Shown here in pieces: positions 8,114 through 16,742 of a stretch of 64,000 nt of DNA. Position 1 is the first letter of the stretch. Every line of letters begins with the position of its first letter. The notes under the pieces were generated by a model. It ran no database searches. It saw only the letters and a list, made by a program, of their open reading frames with translations, and had not been told where the DNA came from. Where the stretch lies: assembly GCA_949077035.1 (NCBI GenBank), contig CARUPR010000008.1:9795-73794 (forward strand), in the 5' to 3' direction. The position numbers were made by a program, and so were the translations under genes. Origin of the DNA: an uncultured Eubacteriales bacterium. GTDB lineage: Bacteria; Bacillota; Clostridia; Christensenellales; UBA1242.

Positions 8114-9295
8114 TTATAAAAGCTCACTTTCAAATTTTGTCATTGCATCTTCAAAGGTTGTCTTTAAGATTAAGTCATTATCTTTTGGTCCTTCAATTGG
8201 ATAAGAGATAAAACCATCATCATTATAAAAACCTTCTGGGTCTATGAAAATAATTTGCAAGCCTGCCGCTCTTGCCTGTTTTTGCACCTGACGTCTGTCT
8301 GCGTGTGTGCCAATGCAGATAAGCGATTTTGCCCTTTTATCAAATTCAATTTGTTGGATATAGGTGTTTATATCATATGTTCTTAAAATAATCTCTGGTA
8401 TATCAAAGCGCTTTACAAGTCTATCAAAGTTATTGTTGTAAACAGTGCCTACAAACAAACCCTTTTTATATAATCTGTCAAAGGTTTTATATCCCTCTGT
8501 ATGTTGTGCTTGCAAACACTTTTTTGGAGTTTGAGAAAATTTTATGTATGATGCGATTGGGTCTTTTATAAGTTTTTCCATTAAATCATCGTCATCCGCA
8601 TAATAGAATTTCTTAGATAGGTGGTTTTGCACTCTGTAAGTTTCATGCATTTCATAGAGAGGGTCAATCCCTGCCGCGATAGATGGACCGCAGCCCATTT
8701 CAACTTGTGCAGGAAGATACTTTTTGATTTCATCGATGTCTGAGATGTATTTTGGGTTTTCTCTTTTGTTTGGGATTCTAAACAATTTTGTTGAATGTTT
8801 CCACATACGCTCATAATGAGCTTGATAGTCAAAGCCATCTGTGACAGCAATGACATCAACAGAGTTATAATTGTCAGGGAAGGAAGCTTTGCAAAGTTCA
8901 TTTTTAGGGTGGTTGTCAAACTTTTCGATTATGATTTTCAAGTTTTCTTTCATCCATGTTTTGTCGTCAAACTTTGTAAATGAATTTTTCTTCAATGCTT
9001 TTAAAATTCTGTTTAGATATCTTTCATTTTCCTCTTTTGGCATTGTGTTTGAAACAATCATGTAAGCATATTTCATGGCAAGATTGTCATTTTCATTTAT
9101 GTAAGTGTTGTAAAAATGAATATATCTTCTTCTTTGAGTTGTTTCATTTTCATAGCCTGACTGGTTTGCATTTTCAGGTCTTTGATTTCTAAACCACATT
9201 CCTTCAAAATGAAATTCGCCATTTTCTTCAGCAAAATATTTGTTGAAGGTTTCGCTTTCATTTATGTTGAATTTAAATATTTTTAATGGAAACAT
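8114..9295 (-). CDS. Divergent sirtuin-like (Sir2-type) NAD-binding protein
   Basis: The 393-residue protein has an unrecognised N-terminal half and a C-terminal half with the order of Sir2 motifs. GCGPSIAAGIDP (201-212) corresponds to GAGxSxxSGIPxFR. NNNFDRL (287-293) corresponds to the QNxDxLH motif, and CIGTHADRR (327-335) plus IIFIDPEG (348-355) to the GTS and INxE ends. The catalytic histidine of sirtuins is replaced by valine and no zinc cysteines are evident, so deacetylation is doubtful; NAD binding or hydrolysis is possible. An AGAGGT ribosome site lies upstream. It stands alone, so its role is open. Confidence 0.55.
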   Translation of the reverse strand: MFPLKIFKFNINESETFNKYFAEENGEFHFEGMWFRNQRPENANQSGYENETTQRRRYIHFYNTYINENDNLAMKYAYMIVSNTMPKEENERYLNRILKALKKNSFTKFDDKTWMKENLKIIIEKFDNHPKNELCKASFPDNYNSVDVIAVTDGFDYQAHYERMWKHSTKLFRIPNKRENPKYISDIDEIKKYLPAQVEMGCGPSIAAGIDPLYEMHETYRVQNHLSKKFYYADDDDLMEKLIKDPIASYIKFSQTPKKCLQAQHTEGYKTFDRLYKKGLFVGTVYNNNFDRLVKRFDIPEIILRTYDINTYIQQIEFDKRAKSLICIGTHADRRQVQKQARAAGLQIIFIDPEGFYNDDGFISYPIEGPKDNDLILKTTFEDAMTKFESELL

Positions 9296-9417
9296 TTTTT
9301 TACCTCTTTTTTTAGTTTTGTAGTTTTAATTTATAAGATTATTTAATTAATTTTCATCAATAGGTTGTTTATAAGTTTTAATCGAAAGGGCTTAAAATAA
9401 ATTAAATCAATCAGCTT

Positions 9418-10221
9418 TTATTTGTTTTGATTTTTGCAATTTTTTATCATTTCTTCAAGTTGGCAGGCCTGTTTATAAACTTCTGCCAAAACTTCAGTTC
9501 TGTCTTCATTTCCGCGTTTAGCCATAAATATTTCATAGTCCAAAACTAGTTCGTTTGGCACTTTTGCAAGTTTTTCAGCAAGTTTTTGCCAGTCTATTGT
9601 GCCATATTTATTTAATGTATGCTCATCATCTTTGCCAGAATTATCATGAAGATGTAGGCAGATAATTTTGTCGCCATAATCTTTAAAATAGTCAAATTCT
9701 GGGTCAACAAAATTGTTGTGACCGCTATCATAACAAATTTTCATATAAGGATGTTCAATCTCTTTAAAAATTGCTTTGAAGGTGTCTGGGTCATCAATGT
9801 TTTCAATTGCAAGAGGGATGTTTTTCTTTTGACAAAACTTGAGCACTCTCTTGATTCTTTCAAAGCCTATTTCTCTTGAAGGCTCTTTGCAAAATAGGTG
9901 AACAACCACGCAGGAACAATGATATTTTTTTGCAAGGGCGACATCCCTTTTTAAATCTCTTTCCATTCTCTTCCCAATTTTTCCATCGATAAAGAATTCG
10001 GGAAGTTCATCATTTGTATATCTCATGTGAAGTGAAGAATTTAAAAGATTATATTTTTTAAAATTTTTCATTTGATTTCTAATTGAGCCATTTTGTTTTT
10101 TACGATTTTTATTGGCTATTGTAATCACGCAATCAAAGCCGGCATCCTTTATCAATTTTACACGCTCTTCATGAGAATTTTCATCATTATATCCGAAATA
10201 AAAACTTATACCTTTTTTCAT
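9418..10221 (-). CDS. Sugar phosphate isomerase/epimerase-type TIM barrel protein
   Basis: The 267-residue protein has the xylose-isomerase-like TIM barrel pattern with expected metal ligands: VVVHLF (H108), AIENID (E140), CYDSGH (D165, H168), LHLHDN (H190/H192) and a terminal LDYEIF glutamate. Members act on sugars or related compounds with a divalent metal; the substrate cannot be inferred. The start codon overlaps the end of the upstream HD-domain gene by four bases (ATGA), which indicates translational coupling and a shared transcript. Confidence 0.8.
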   Translation of the reverse strand: MKKGISFYFGYNDENSHEERVKLIKDAGFDCVITIANKNRKKQNGSIRNQMKNFKKYNLLNSSLHMRYTNDELPEFFIDGKIGKRMERDLKRDVALAKKYHCSCVVVHLFCKEPSREIGFERIKRVLKFCQKKNIPLAIENIDDPDTFKAIFKEIEHPYMKICYDSGHNNFVDPEFDYFKDYGDKIICLHLHDNSGKDDEHTLNKYGTIDWQKLAEKLAKVPNELVLDYEIFMAKRGNEDRTEVLAEVYKQACQLEEMIKNCKNQNK

Positions 10222-10952
10222 AATTTTCTCCTAAGTATTTCTACTGCTTCTTTATATAAAGCTTTGTCCTCTTCATTTAAATATTTTGAAAAGGTGTCAT
10301 AAATAGCATCAAGATAGTTGTTGTTTAAAACGTCCTTTCTTAAAAAATCAAAAGTTATGTTGTAAGCGCAAGAGGTGAGTATAAGACTTCTATCAAGTTT
10401 GGTTTGCGGTGAGTAATAATATATTGGTTGCAAACTAATAAACTTGTCATATATTTCTTTTGTGAAACCATCTTTATCAATAAAAATTTGCTGGGCACCA
10501 TTTGCTGTGGTAATTACATTTGAAAAAGAATCAGCATTTTTTACTATCTCAACAAATTTTAGGACATCTTCATTTTCGCCATTATAAGGTTTATTATGAT
10601 ATTTTGCAGTTTCGCAAAGGATATCAAACTGGGTTTCGTCTAAATATAATGTTTGACCATCCCAAGTCTTTAAAACTTCGTATGAAAGGTCGCCATGGTC
10701 AGCACTGTTATTGTCATTGTAAGTTTGATATTTTTTCCATTGTTCAAATCTGCCAACATCATGCAATAGACCAACTAAATAGGCAAAAATTCTATCCTTT
10801 TGGCAAAGTTTAAGCTTACAGGCAATCTTAAAAGAGGTGGTTGCGACATCAAAGCTGTGGATAATTTTTCTGAGAATGTTTGTATTTGAAGTGTCATATT
10901 TTGAAATAAAATTCCAAAATATCTTGTTATATTCTTGAATATATTGAATCAT
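10218..10952 (-). CDS. HD-domain phosphohydrolase
   Basis: The 244-residue protein has an HD-domain metal site: H32, the GLLHDVGRFE pair H64-D65, and the later H86, H119 and D141. Such proteins hydrolyse phosphomonoesters, nucleotides or cyclic nucleotides. The small size and absence of a GYP motif argue against a cyclic-di-GMP phosphodiesterase of the HD-GYP type. It is the first gene of a two-gene operon with the isomerase-like gene. The substrate is unknown. Confidence 0.8.
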   Translation of the reverse strand: MIQYIQEYNKIFWNFISKYDTSNTNILRKIIHSFDVATTSFKIACKLKLCQKDRIFAYLVGLLHDVGRFEQWKKYQTYNDNNSADHGDLSYEVLKTWDGQTLYLDETQFDILCETAKYHNKPYNGENEDVLKFVEIVKNADSFSNVITTANGAQQIFIDKDGFTKEIYDKFISLQPIYYYSPQTKLDRSLILTSCAYNITFDFLRKDVLNNNYLDAIYDTFSKYLNEEDKALYKEAVEILRRKL

Positions 10953-11020
10953 TTTTATCCTTTTATTTTGTTATCTCTATGATAATTTATATTCAAAAAA
11001 AAGTCAAATTAATTTAAACA

Positions 11021-11050
11021 AAAAAGACATATCATTTTGATATGCTTTTT
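11021..11050. terminator. Intrinsic terminator
   Basis: The stem CATATCA (11028-11034)/TGATATG (11038-11044) has a 3-nt loop, with A and T runs on either side. It lies downstream of the three-paralogue minus-strand cluster. Confidence 0.6.
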
Positions 11051-11099
11051 TTATTAAGATATGAATGATTTAATCAAAGAGGTTGTTTTATGAATTCTA

Positions 11100-11789
11100 T
11101 TATTCCAAAATATTTTCAATATCTTTGTTGTATTTCAATTCCATTTTTAACTTTTGATTTAAGATATTATCAACTGCTTTTGAAATGTTGTTTTTAAACA
11201 TCCCCCAAAAAATATCTTGCCAGTTGTAATTGCAGAAATTGATATTATTGCTGATAAGACCACTATTCAAGAGGTTGATTTCCTTGTTTTGGATAAACAT
11301 ATCTGAAGCATTGTATTCACCGCGTGCAAAATTATTTTTATGTCCAAAAGTCATTTGTCTGTCAGAGCCAACTTGAAAACCAATTTCAAATTCTTTCAAA
11401 TATGCGATGTCATCAGGACCATATGGGTCGATATCGCAATAACAAACTTCGTTTTTAATTGTGTTTGTAATAAGAGTAATTTCTTCATCTGGGTAAATTG
11501 ATTTCAATTCATTCAACATTTCAGTAATAAGTGATTGCAAAGGAACATTGAAATATCTGCTTTTTTTGTTTAAAATTTCATCAATTTTCTTAATTTTTGC
11601 CTCAGCTTTTTCAATTTCGCTATTTATTTCCTGCACTTTTTCAATATCAATAGGCTGGTTGATGTATTTTTGATTGTTAAGTTGATGACTTAAAAGGTAT
11701 ACTGTAATACCACAGTTGTTTTTCTGAGTAATTAATTCCTTATATTTTTCAACTGCCTCTTCAATTTTTTGGTTTGTTTCAAATTTCAT
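11100..11789 (-). CDS. Hypothetical protein, three-paralogue family, copy 1
   Basis: This 229-residue protein belongs to a family of three tandem genes. All share an N-terminal coiled-coil-like part (about residues 1-85, ending KIDEILNKKSRYF), a central segment with EFEIGFQVG, and a C-terminal DIFWGMFKNNI...AVDNIL helix. This copy is the most divergent. No signal peptide or membrane helix is present. The family is not recognised. A GAGGT ribosome site lies before the ATG. Confidence 0.7.
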   Translation of the reverse strand: MKFETNQKIEEAVEKYKELITQKNNCGITVYLLSHQLNNQKYINQPIDIEKVQEINSEIEKAEAKIKKIDEILNKKSRYFNVPLQSLITEMLNELKSIYPDEEITLITNTIKNEVCYCDIDPYGPDDIAYLKEFEIGFQVGSDRQMTFGHKNNFARGEYNASDMFIQNKEINLLNSGLISNNINFCNYNWQDIFWGMFKNNISKAVDNILNQKLKMELKYNKDIENILE

Positions 11790-11859
11790 ATTTTACCTCT
11801 CATTAATTATTTATACTTTACCATATAAATTTGATAAATTTTATTTTTTAAATTTAATA

Positions 11860-12555
11860 TTAGTTGAATAATTCGTTTAAGTTTTCTTTATATTTTTCAT
11901 CCAATGATTTCATTGCTGCTTTATGTTTTTGAGAAAGTTCTTCAACCTCTTTTTCAATGTTGGATTTAAATATTCCCCAGAAATAATCCTGTAATTCTTG
12001 ACAATCAAAGTCTTCTTTATTGTTGATAAGCCCAATTTCGATAAGATTTATTTTTTCATCTCTAAGAATCATATCAAAAGCATTATATAAAGGGCTTTGT
12101 GTTGTCCTTTGAATTTTGAAAGTCATTTCTTTCTTGCCAACATTGACGCCAAATTTAAATTCATTGCAATAGTAGGTGTCGCCAGGGCCATAGAAGTCAT
12201 CGGCAGTTTTGAAAGATTTTAAAATTTTTGTATCAAAAATTTCATAAACTTTTTTGTCAGGGTATTTTGTTGCCATTATCAAAGCCATATCTTTCAAAAG
12301 TTCTTTTACAGAAATGTTGAAAAAACGACTTTTCTTATCTAGCAAATCTTCAATTTTTTTAATATCCTTAATATTTTTATTGATTTTGCTATTAAGTTCT
12401 TTAATTTCAGCATCTGTCAATTTTGTGAATCTAGCACCAGCAAGTGTATAATCTAAATGGTCTTTATTTTCTTTATAGCTGTCTAATTTGTTAAATAAAT
12501 CTTTATATTTTTCAACTATATTTTCTATTTGTTGATTTTTAGATGTTTCTTTCAT
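11860..12555 (-). CDS. Hypothetical protein, three-paralogue family, copy 2
   Basis: The 231-residue product starts MKETSKNQQIENIVEKYKD, matching the start of copy 3. An ATG four codons upstream (12567) overlaps the GAGGA ribosome site, so 12555 is preferred. It shares the coiled-coil N-terminus, an EFKFGVNVG core and a QDYFWGIFKSNIEKEV helix with its neighbours. The 70 bp to copy 1 hold no terminator, so a common transcript is likely. Function unknown. Confidence 0.7.
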   Translation of the reverse strand: MKETSKNQQIENIVEKYKDLFNKLDSYKENKDHLDYTLAGARFTKLTDAEIKELNSKINKNIKDIKKIEDLLDKKSRFFNISVKELLKDMALIMATKYPDKKVYEIFDTKILKSFKTADDFYGPGDTYYCNEFKFGVNVGKKEMTFKIQRTTQSPLYNAFDMILRDEKINLIEIGLINNKEDFDCQELQDYFWGIFKSNIEKEVEELSQKHKAAMKSLDEKYKENLNELFN

Positions 12556-12694
12556 AATTTTCCTCATATAATTTTTTATAATTTGGTTTAAAATAGTGGT
12601 GAATATTATTTTTAAATATTATTTCTAATTAAGAAATAATTTTAATTTTATTTTTTATCGTTTAAGCGTGTGATAGATGACTTTTAGCTTTCAA

Positions 12695-13375
12695 TTATAA
12701 TAATATGTCGTTTATCATTTCTTCATATTTTTTTTCTAATGATTGAATTTTTGCATTACGTTTTTCTGTAAGTTTTTTAATGTCTTTTTCAATGTTGCTC
12801 TTAAATATTCCCCAGAAATAATCTTGGTATTCTTGACTTGCAAAATCTTCTTTATTGTTGATAAGTCCTGTTTTTAGGAGGTTTATTTTTATATCTTTAA
12901 GGATGGCATCACCAGCACCATACAGATAATCCTCCACTGTCTTTTGCACTATGAAAGTGATTTGTTTACCGTCTACTTGAACCCCAAACTCAAATTCCTT
13001 GCGATATAATTTCTGGTCATAGCTATTATAAAATTCTTCACATGAAACAGTGTTATAAATTTGACGAATTTTGCTATCTAGTTTATTTTGTGTCAAAGTT
13101 TTTGTAATAAAGTGAAGAAGTTTGCTTATAGGGACTTCAAAATAATGGCTTTTATTTTTCAACAATTTTTCTATTTTTTCAATATTTTCAATATTTTTCT
13201 TAATTTTGTCATTAAGGTCTTTAATTTCATCCTTAGTCAAAGAAATTAGTTTGTTGCCATCAAGCATATAATTTAAAAGGTCTTTAAGTTCTTTATAGCT
13301 GTCTAATTTATTTAAAATATCCTTATAATTTTCAACTATATTTTCTATTTGTTGATTTTTAGTTGTTTCTTTCAT
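12695..13375 (-). CDS. Hypothetical protein, three-paralogue family, copy 3
   Basis: This 226-residue protein is the first gene of the cluster and closely resembles copy 2: the same start (MKETTKNQQIENIVE), EFEFGVQVDGKQITF core and QDYFWGIFKSNIEKDI helix. Repeated duplication suggests an accessory role, for example immunity or binding of variable partners; that is inference only. A promoter with a clear inverted repeat lies 38 bp upstream. Confidence 0.7.
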   Translation of the reverse strand: MKETTKNQQIENIVENYKDILNKLDSYKELKDLLNYMLDGNKLISLTKDEIKDLNDKIKKNIENIEKIEKLLKNKSHYFEVPISKLLHFITKTLTQNKLDSKIRQIYNTVSCEEFYNSYDQKLYRKEFEFGVQVDGKQITFIVQKTVEDYLYGAGDAILKDIKINLLKTGLINNKEDFASQEYQDYFWGIFKSNIEKDIKKLTEKRNAKIQSLEKKYEEMINDILL

Positions 13376-13412
13376 AAATTACCCCTTATAATTTTAAATT
13401 TTCGTTTATAAT

Positions 13413-13441
13413 ATTTTACCCTATGCAAGGGTAAAAGTCAA
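13413..13441 (-). promoter_or_regulatory. Promoter with an embedded 8-bp inverted repeat
   Basis: On the minus strand TTGACT (complement of 13436-13441), a 17-bp spacer and TAAAAT (complement of 13413-13418) form a promoter for the three-paralogue cluster. A perfect inverted repeat, TTTTACCC (13414-13421) and GGGTAAAA (13429-13436) with a 7-nt centre, fills the spacer and is placed like an operator. Confidence 0.6.
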
Positions 13442-13536
13442 TAGCAATATTTAAATATAATAAACATTTATTTGGTAAATGAAAAATGGATTAATTTCAA
13501 ATTTTTTTCTTCTGAAGTTTAATAAAGATATTACAA

Positions 13537-13568
13537 AAAAGAGCATATCAGATGATATGCTCTTTAAT
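13537..13568. terminator. Intrinsic terminator
   Basis: An 11-bp stem, AGAGCATATCA (13540-13550)/TGATATGCTCT (13553-13563), lies downstream of the minus-strand lipoprotein gene, with an A-run (T-run on the minus strand) before it. Confidence 0.7.
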
Positions 13569-13589
13569 TTCTTTTATGCAAGTTTGTTT

Positions 13590-14312
13590 TTAAATTGATA
13601 AGTCCACTTTTTCAAAATTGAATGTTTGAATGGCAGGGGCATCTGTTATAACCGGAGTGGTTTCGATATCAGGTCTTGCTCCTGGCATAGCATAAATTCC
13701 CATGGTAAAAGAATTTTCGGTGATGTTTGTCAGTTTGAAATATTTTTCTGCTGCAGCCATGGTTATAATTTCCCAGCTTTCAGTTTGCTTATTAAACTCT
13801 CTTAAATATATTGTGATATGAGATGCAAATTCGTTGCTTTCAAAATGCATATTGTCGCTATAAATGCCAATTTGCATTATGTTGTTTTTAAACATTATTC
13901 CATAATAAACATCTTCGGTTTCTTCGCTGACTGGCTTGATAGATTTGTATGTTATTGTTGCGTTTGCATCTAAAGGATAGGCTGGTATTGCTTTTATGGT
14001 GTAAGCAATTTTTAGGGTATAAATTTGGTCGGTTTGATTGTCGATGTAGGAAAGGACCATGTTGCGAGTACCTTCTGTTTCGCTTGAAAATCCGGTTATC
14101 ATTTCCTCTTCAATCGCAATATGTATTGTGTTTTTGTCTTTTGTATACTCAATAATTCCGCCTGTTACATCAAGGTTTTCGCCAACATAATATTCGGTTT
14201 TGAAAGTTGAAATTATCTTGATACCTTCAGGCTTTCCGCCGCAAGCAAATAATGTGACCATAGAACATAATATTAGTGCAGGCAAGATTAAAAACTTTGT
14301 AAATTTTTTCAT
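13590..14312 (-). CDS. Lipoprotein with Ig-like domain
   Basis: The 240-residue protein starts with a lipoprotein signal peptide: MKKFTKFL, a hydrophobic stretch and the lipobox LFAC with C24 as the lipidated residue, so it is anchored outside the membrane. Residues about 30-110 (YYVGENLDVTGGIIEY to YTLKIAYTI) look like a bacterial Ig-like domain of the kind found in surface proteins. The rest is unrecognised. An AAGGAG ribosome site precedes the ATG. Its promoter contains a nine-base C tract between the -35 and -10 boxes, suggesting switching of expression by slippage. Confidence 0.75.
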   Translation of the reverse strand: MKKFTKFLILPALILCSMVTLFACGGKPEGIKIISTFKTEYYVGENLDVTGGIIEYTKDKNTIHIAIEEEMITGFSSETEGTRNMVLSYIDNQTDQIYTLKIAYTIKAIPAYPLDANATITYKSIKPVSEETEDVYYGIMFKNNIMQIGIYSDNMHFESNEFASHITIYLREFNKQTESWEIITMAAAEKYFKLTNITENSFTMGIYAMPGARPDIETTPVITDAPAIQTFNFEKVDLSI

Positions 14313-14331
14313 AATAACTCCTTTTATCTTT

Positions 14332-14358
14332 ATTATACTCGGGGGGGGGTAAAGTCAA
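14332..14358 (-). promoter_or_regulatory. Promoter with C9 spacer tract (lipoprotein gene)
   Basis: On the minus strand TTGACT (complement of 14353-14358) and TATAAT (complement of 14332-14337) are separated by 15 bp: TTA, nine C, GAG. The tract is G at 14341-14349 on the plus strand. A 15-bp spacer is suboptimal; one or two added C would bring it to 16-17. Confidence 0.75.
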
Positions 14359-14517
14359 GGCTTTTATTAAAAATTTACCGAAAAATTTTGTCAAACTTTG
14401 CTTTTTAGTTGGTTGACTTAAAGATTTTTATAAAATCCTTCAAGAATTATTGTTTTCAGTCACAAAAAATGTGGCATTTTCCCAAAAACAACAATTTTAA
14501 AATTAGTTGTATCTTTA

Positions 14518-14967
14518 TTATGTATAACTAGGGTTTTCGACTTTATCCCAGATATCCCTTACATACTCGTCTTCGATTTTGGCATTTTGGATAAAGTCAT
14601 CTTTGTCTGAAAAGTAATAGATATTTTCAGGGCTCCAACCAAATTCAATTTCATCCTCATCATCGCCTCTAGATAAATAAAAATTTTTGTCTTGATATTT
14701 AAATTCCATTTCACCATAAAAATCAAAACCTTCTAAAAAATCATCAATGGATGGTTTAAATCCTTTGCCAGCTGCATAAAATTTTTTTGCTTTGTTGAAA
14801 GAAATTAAATTGCGATATATTACTTGGTCTGGATTTTCTTCACACATAGAATCATTGAACCAACCACAATATGGACAAGGGTTTATATCAAACTCTGAAG
14901 TCATGTAAACTTTCCGACAAACAGCACATTTTTTCTGTATATTTTTTTCTAATGGATTTATTTTCAT
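14518..14967 (-). CDS. Zinc-ribbon immunity-like protein, copy 5
   Basis: The 149-residue protein has an N-terminal zinc ribbon (C14xxC17 and C31xxC34GW), then NLISFNKAKKFYAAGK, a two-strand middle part and a C-terminus ending KVENPSYT. The layout resembles the short Cys-rich CPCC-type proteins often seen beside polymorphic toxins, so an immunity role is inferred, not proven. It is the last of five tandem paralogues. The last 135 bases are nearly identical to those of the copies at 15676 and 16743, although the N-terminal halves differ, which suggests gene conversion. Confidence 0.65.
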   Translation of the reverse strand: MKINPLEKNIQKKCAVCRKVYMTSEFDINPCPYCGWFNDSMCEENPDQVIYRNLISFNKAKKFYAAGKGFKPSIDDFLEGFDFYGEMEFKYQDKNFYLSRGDDEDEIEFGWSPENIYYFSDKDDFIQNAKIEDEYVRDIWDKVENPSYT

Positions 14968-14979
14968 TTTATTCTCCTT

Positions 14980-15069
14980 TTAACAATTACTTAAATTAAT
15001 TCCTTTCGTATATTTTTGTCTTTCTTTTCCTTTTGGTTTTGTCCAATCCCAATAATGGTCATGGGGGAA
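14980..15069 (-). pseudogene. Remnant of the His-rich toxin-tail module (C)
   Basis: Between two immunity-like genes a minus-strand frame without a start encodes FPHDHYWDWTKPKGK and ends KGINLSNC plus stop. This matches the C-terminal 33 residues of the intact 104-residue protein at 17218-17532 (FPHDHYWDWTKPPGK ... KINLSKC). Upstream of FPHDH the similarity stops abruptly, so this is a 5'-truncated copy. Confidence 0.7.
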
Positions 15070-15109
15070 GTATAATACTATAATTGTATAGGAGATTATG
15101 AGGTGGTTT

Positions 15110-15583
15110 TTATTGCAACCAATATCTGTCGGTTGTTTCGCTCCAAATGTCTTTTAATAGTTTACCTTCAACTTTTGCGTTGCTTTTAAATTCTTCATCA
15201 TTATTAAAATAAATCATTTCTTTGGTCTGGGAGTTGTAAAGGCTTATCTTTATAGCTTGTTTATTTTCAAACACTAGTTCAACAGCATAATAAACCCCAT
15301 TGTATTCAAATTGCATTTCGCTATATCCATGTAATGCCTCTAAAAATTCATCTAAATTGGGCTCAAAAGGTTTTCCTTCTTTGTAGAGCTGTCTTGCTTT
15401 ATTTAGTGAAATTAAATTGGGATGAATTACATTATTGGGATTTATATCTGCAAAATGATTGTTTTTCCATTTGCAATTTTGGCAATCTCCTTGTTCATAA
15501 ATATCTTTTTCTATAATTTCTCCACAAACCGAACATGGTTTTTCAAATACTTTATAATATAAATTATTTTTTTTATTTTTCAT
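15110..15583 (-). CDS. Zinc-ribbon immunity-like protein, copy 4
   Basis: This 157-residue paralogue has CSVCGE and CQNCKW as zinc-ribbon halves near residues 17-37, then NLISLNKARQLYKEGKPF and a HGYSEMQFEYNG strand region. The C-terminus is the most divergent of the set (ending TDRYWLQ). A remnant of the toxin-tail module follows it on the same strand. The immunity role is inferred from family resemblance and context. Confidence 0.62.
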   Translation of the reverse strand: MKNKKNNLYYKVFEKPCSVCGEIIEKDIYEQGDCQNCKWKNNHFADINPNNVIHPNLISLNKARQLYKEGKPFEPNLDEFLEALHGYSEMQFEYNGVYYAVELVFENKQAIKISLYNSQTKEMIYFNNDEEFKSNAKVEGKLLKDIWSETTDRYWLQ

Positions 15584-15595
15584 AATATTTACCTT

Positions 15596-15646
15596 TTAAC
15601 ATAAGCTTGAATTTGTTTTTTGTCCATCTAATCCTGTTTGAGTTGG
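15596..15646 (-). pseudogene. Remnant of a toxin-tail module (B)
   Basis: A short startless frame reading TQTGLDGQKTNSSLC plus stop lies between two immunity-like genes. It aligns with the end of remnant A (SDGRKYTNTSFC) after an internal deletion. The flanking DNA (CCAAACACATAGC and following ACTCAAA) is shared with remnant A at 16.7 kb, so the two intergenic units are duplicates. Confidence 0.5.
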
Positions 15647-15675
15647 CTATGTGTTTGGAATAATATTGATATTTT

Positions 15676-16140
15676 TTATGTATAACTAGGGTTTTCGACT
15701 TTATCCCAAATATCTCTTACATACTCGTTTCCGATTTTGGCATTTTGGATAAAGTCATCTTTGTCTGAAAAGTAATATATATTTTCAGGGCTCCAACCGA
15801 ATTCAATTTTTGTTTGGTTTTTATCATTATCATCATAGATAAGAAAAACACAACATTCTTTTTCTTTATACCAAAATTCAACTTCGCCATAAAAATAAAG
15901 CATATTAAGGAAATCATTTAAATCTGGTCTTAAAGGTTTTCCTTCCTTAACAAGTTTTTTGGCTTTGTTTTCTGATACAACATTAGGGAAAATTATATTA
16001 TCTTCATTTTCGCCATCGAAATTTGAATTATACCAACCACAATAATCACAATCCCCATGGCCCAATTTATCATATTTTATCATTTTTCCGCAAATATTAC
16101 ATTTTTTGTCTATAATTTTTTCATATGGATTATTTTTCAT
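15676..16140 (-). CDS. Zinc-ribbon immunity-like protein, copy 3
   Basis: This 154-residue paralogue has CNICGK and CDYCGW zinc-ribbon halves (about residues 15-38), NVVSENKAKKLVKEGK, EVEFWYKEKECCV and the shared ending FGWSPENIYYFSDKDDF to NPSYT. It is closest to copy 1 (16743). The gene lies 39 bp downstream of copy 2. Zinc binding is inferred from the cysteines. Confidence 0.65.
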   Translation of the reverse strand: MKNNPYEKIIDKKCNICGKMIKYDKLGHGDCDYCGWYNSNFDGENEDNIIFPNVVSENKAKKLVKEGKPLRPDLNDFLNMLYFYGEVEFWYKEKECCVFLIYDDNDKNQTKIEFGWSPENIYYFSDKDDFIQNAKIGNEYVRDIWDKVENPSYT

Positions 16141-16179
16141 TTTATTTTCCTATGAATGATAAGATTTTAATAAATTTTA

Positions 16180-16626
16180 TTATAAATAACTAGGGTTTTC
16201 GACTTTTACCCAAATATCTCTTACATACTCATTTTCAATTTTCGCATTTGCGATAAAATCATCTTTGTTTTTAAAAAACAATGTTCCGTTTCCCCAGCAC
16301 ATTTCAATGCCATTATCTCCATGTCGGAATAAGCTATAGCCTATTTGGTTGTAGTCAAAACTTGTTTCTCCGTAAAATTCAAAGGCTTCAAGAAAATCAT
16401 CCAATGAAGGACATAATTTTTTGTTCTGTTGATATAGCTTTTTTGCAGTATTTAGAGATATCAGGTTAGAAAAGATGACTTTATCTGGAAACTCACAATA
16501 AATTGTTCCATTATACCATCCACAATTAAAACATTCTCCTTGTTCATAAATGTCTGCCATATATTTATTTCCACAAACAGCGCAATGCTTTTCAAATACT
16601 TTATCATAAATATTATTGTTTTTCAT
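16180..16626 (-). CDS. Zinc-ribbon immunity-like protein, copy 2
   Basis: This 148-residue paralogue has CAVCGN and CFNCGW zinc-ribbon halves, NLISLNTAKKLYQQNKKL and an ending VRDIWVKVENPSYL. Its N-terminal start (NNNIYDKVFEKHCAVCG) resembles copy 4 (NNLYYKVFEKPCSVCG) rather than copies 1, 3 and 5, so two subfamilies alternate along the array. Its role is inferred from context. Confidence 0.65.
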   Translation of the reverse strand: MKNNNIYDKVFEKHCAVCGNKYMADIYEQGECFNCGWYNGTIYCEFPDKVIFSNLISLNTAKKLYQQNKKLCPSLDDFLEAFEFYGETSFDYNQIGYSLFRHGDNGIEMCWGNGTLFFKNKDDFIANAKIENEYVRDIWVKVENPSYL

Positions 16627-16635
16627 ATTTTACTC

Positions 16636-16716
16636 CTATGAACAAAATGATGTATTGGTATATTTCCTACCATCAGAGCCATACCACCTTTGTAATTTAA
16701 ACTTTATTTGAGTTTG
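16636..16716 (-). pseudogene. Remnant of the toxin-tail module (A)
   Basis: A startless minus-strand frame, bounded upstream by an in-frame TAG at 16717-16719, reads KFKLQRWYGSDGRKYTNTSFCS plus stop in part. LQRWYGSDG corresponds to LQQRWYGPDG of the intact protein at 17218-17532, but the following His-rich part is missing. Confidence 0.65.
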
Positions 16717-16742
16717 CTATGTGTTTGGTATATTATTGATTT

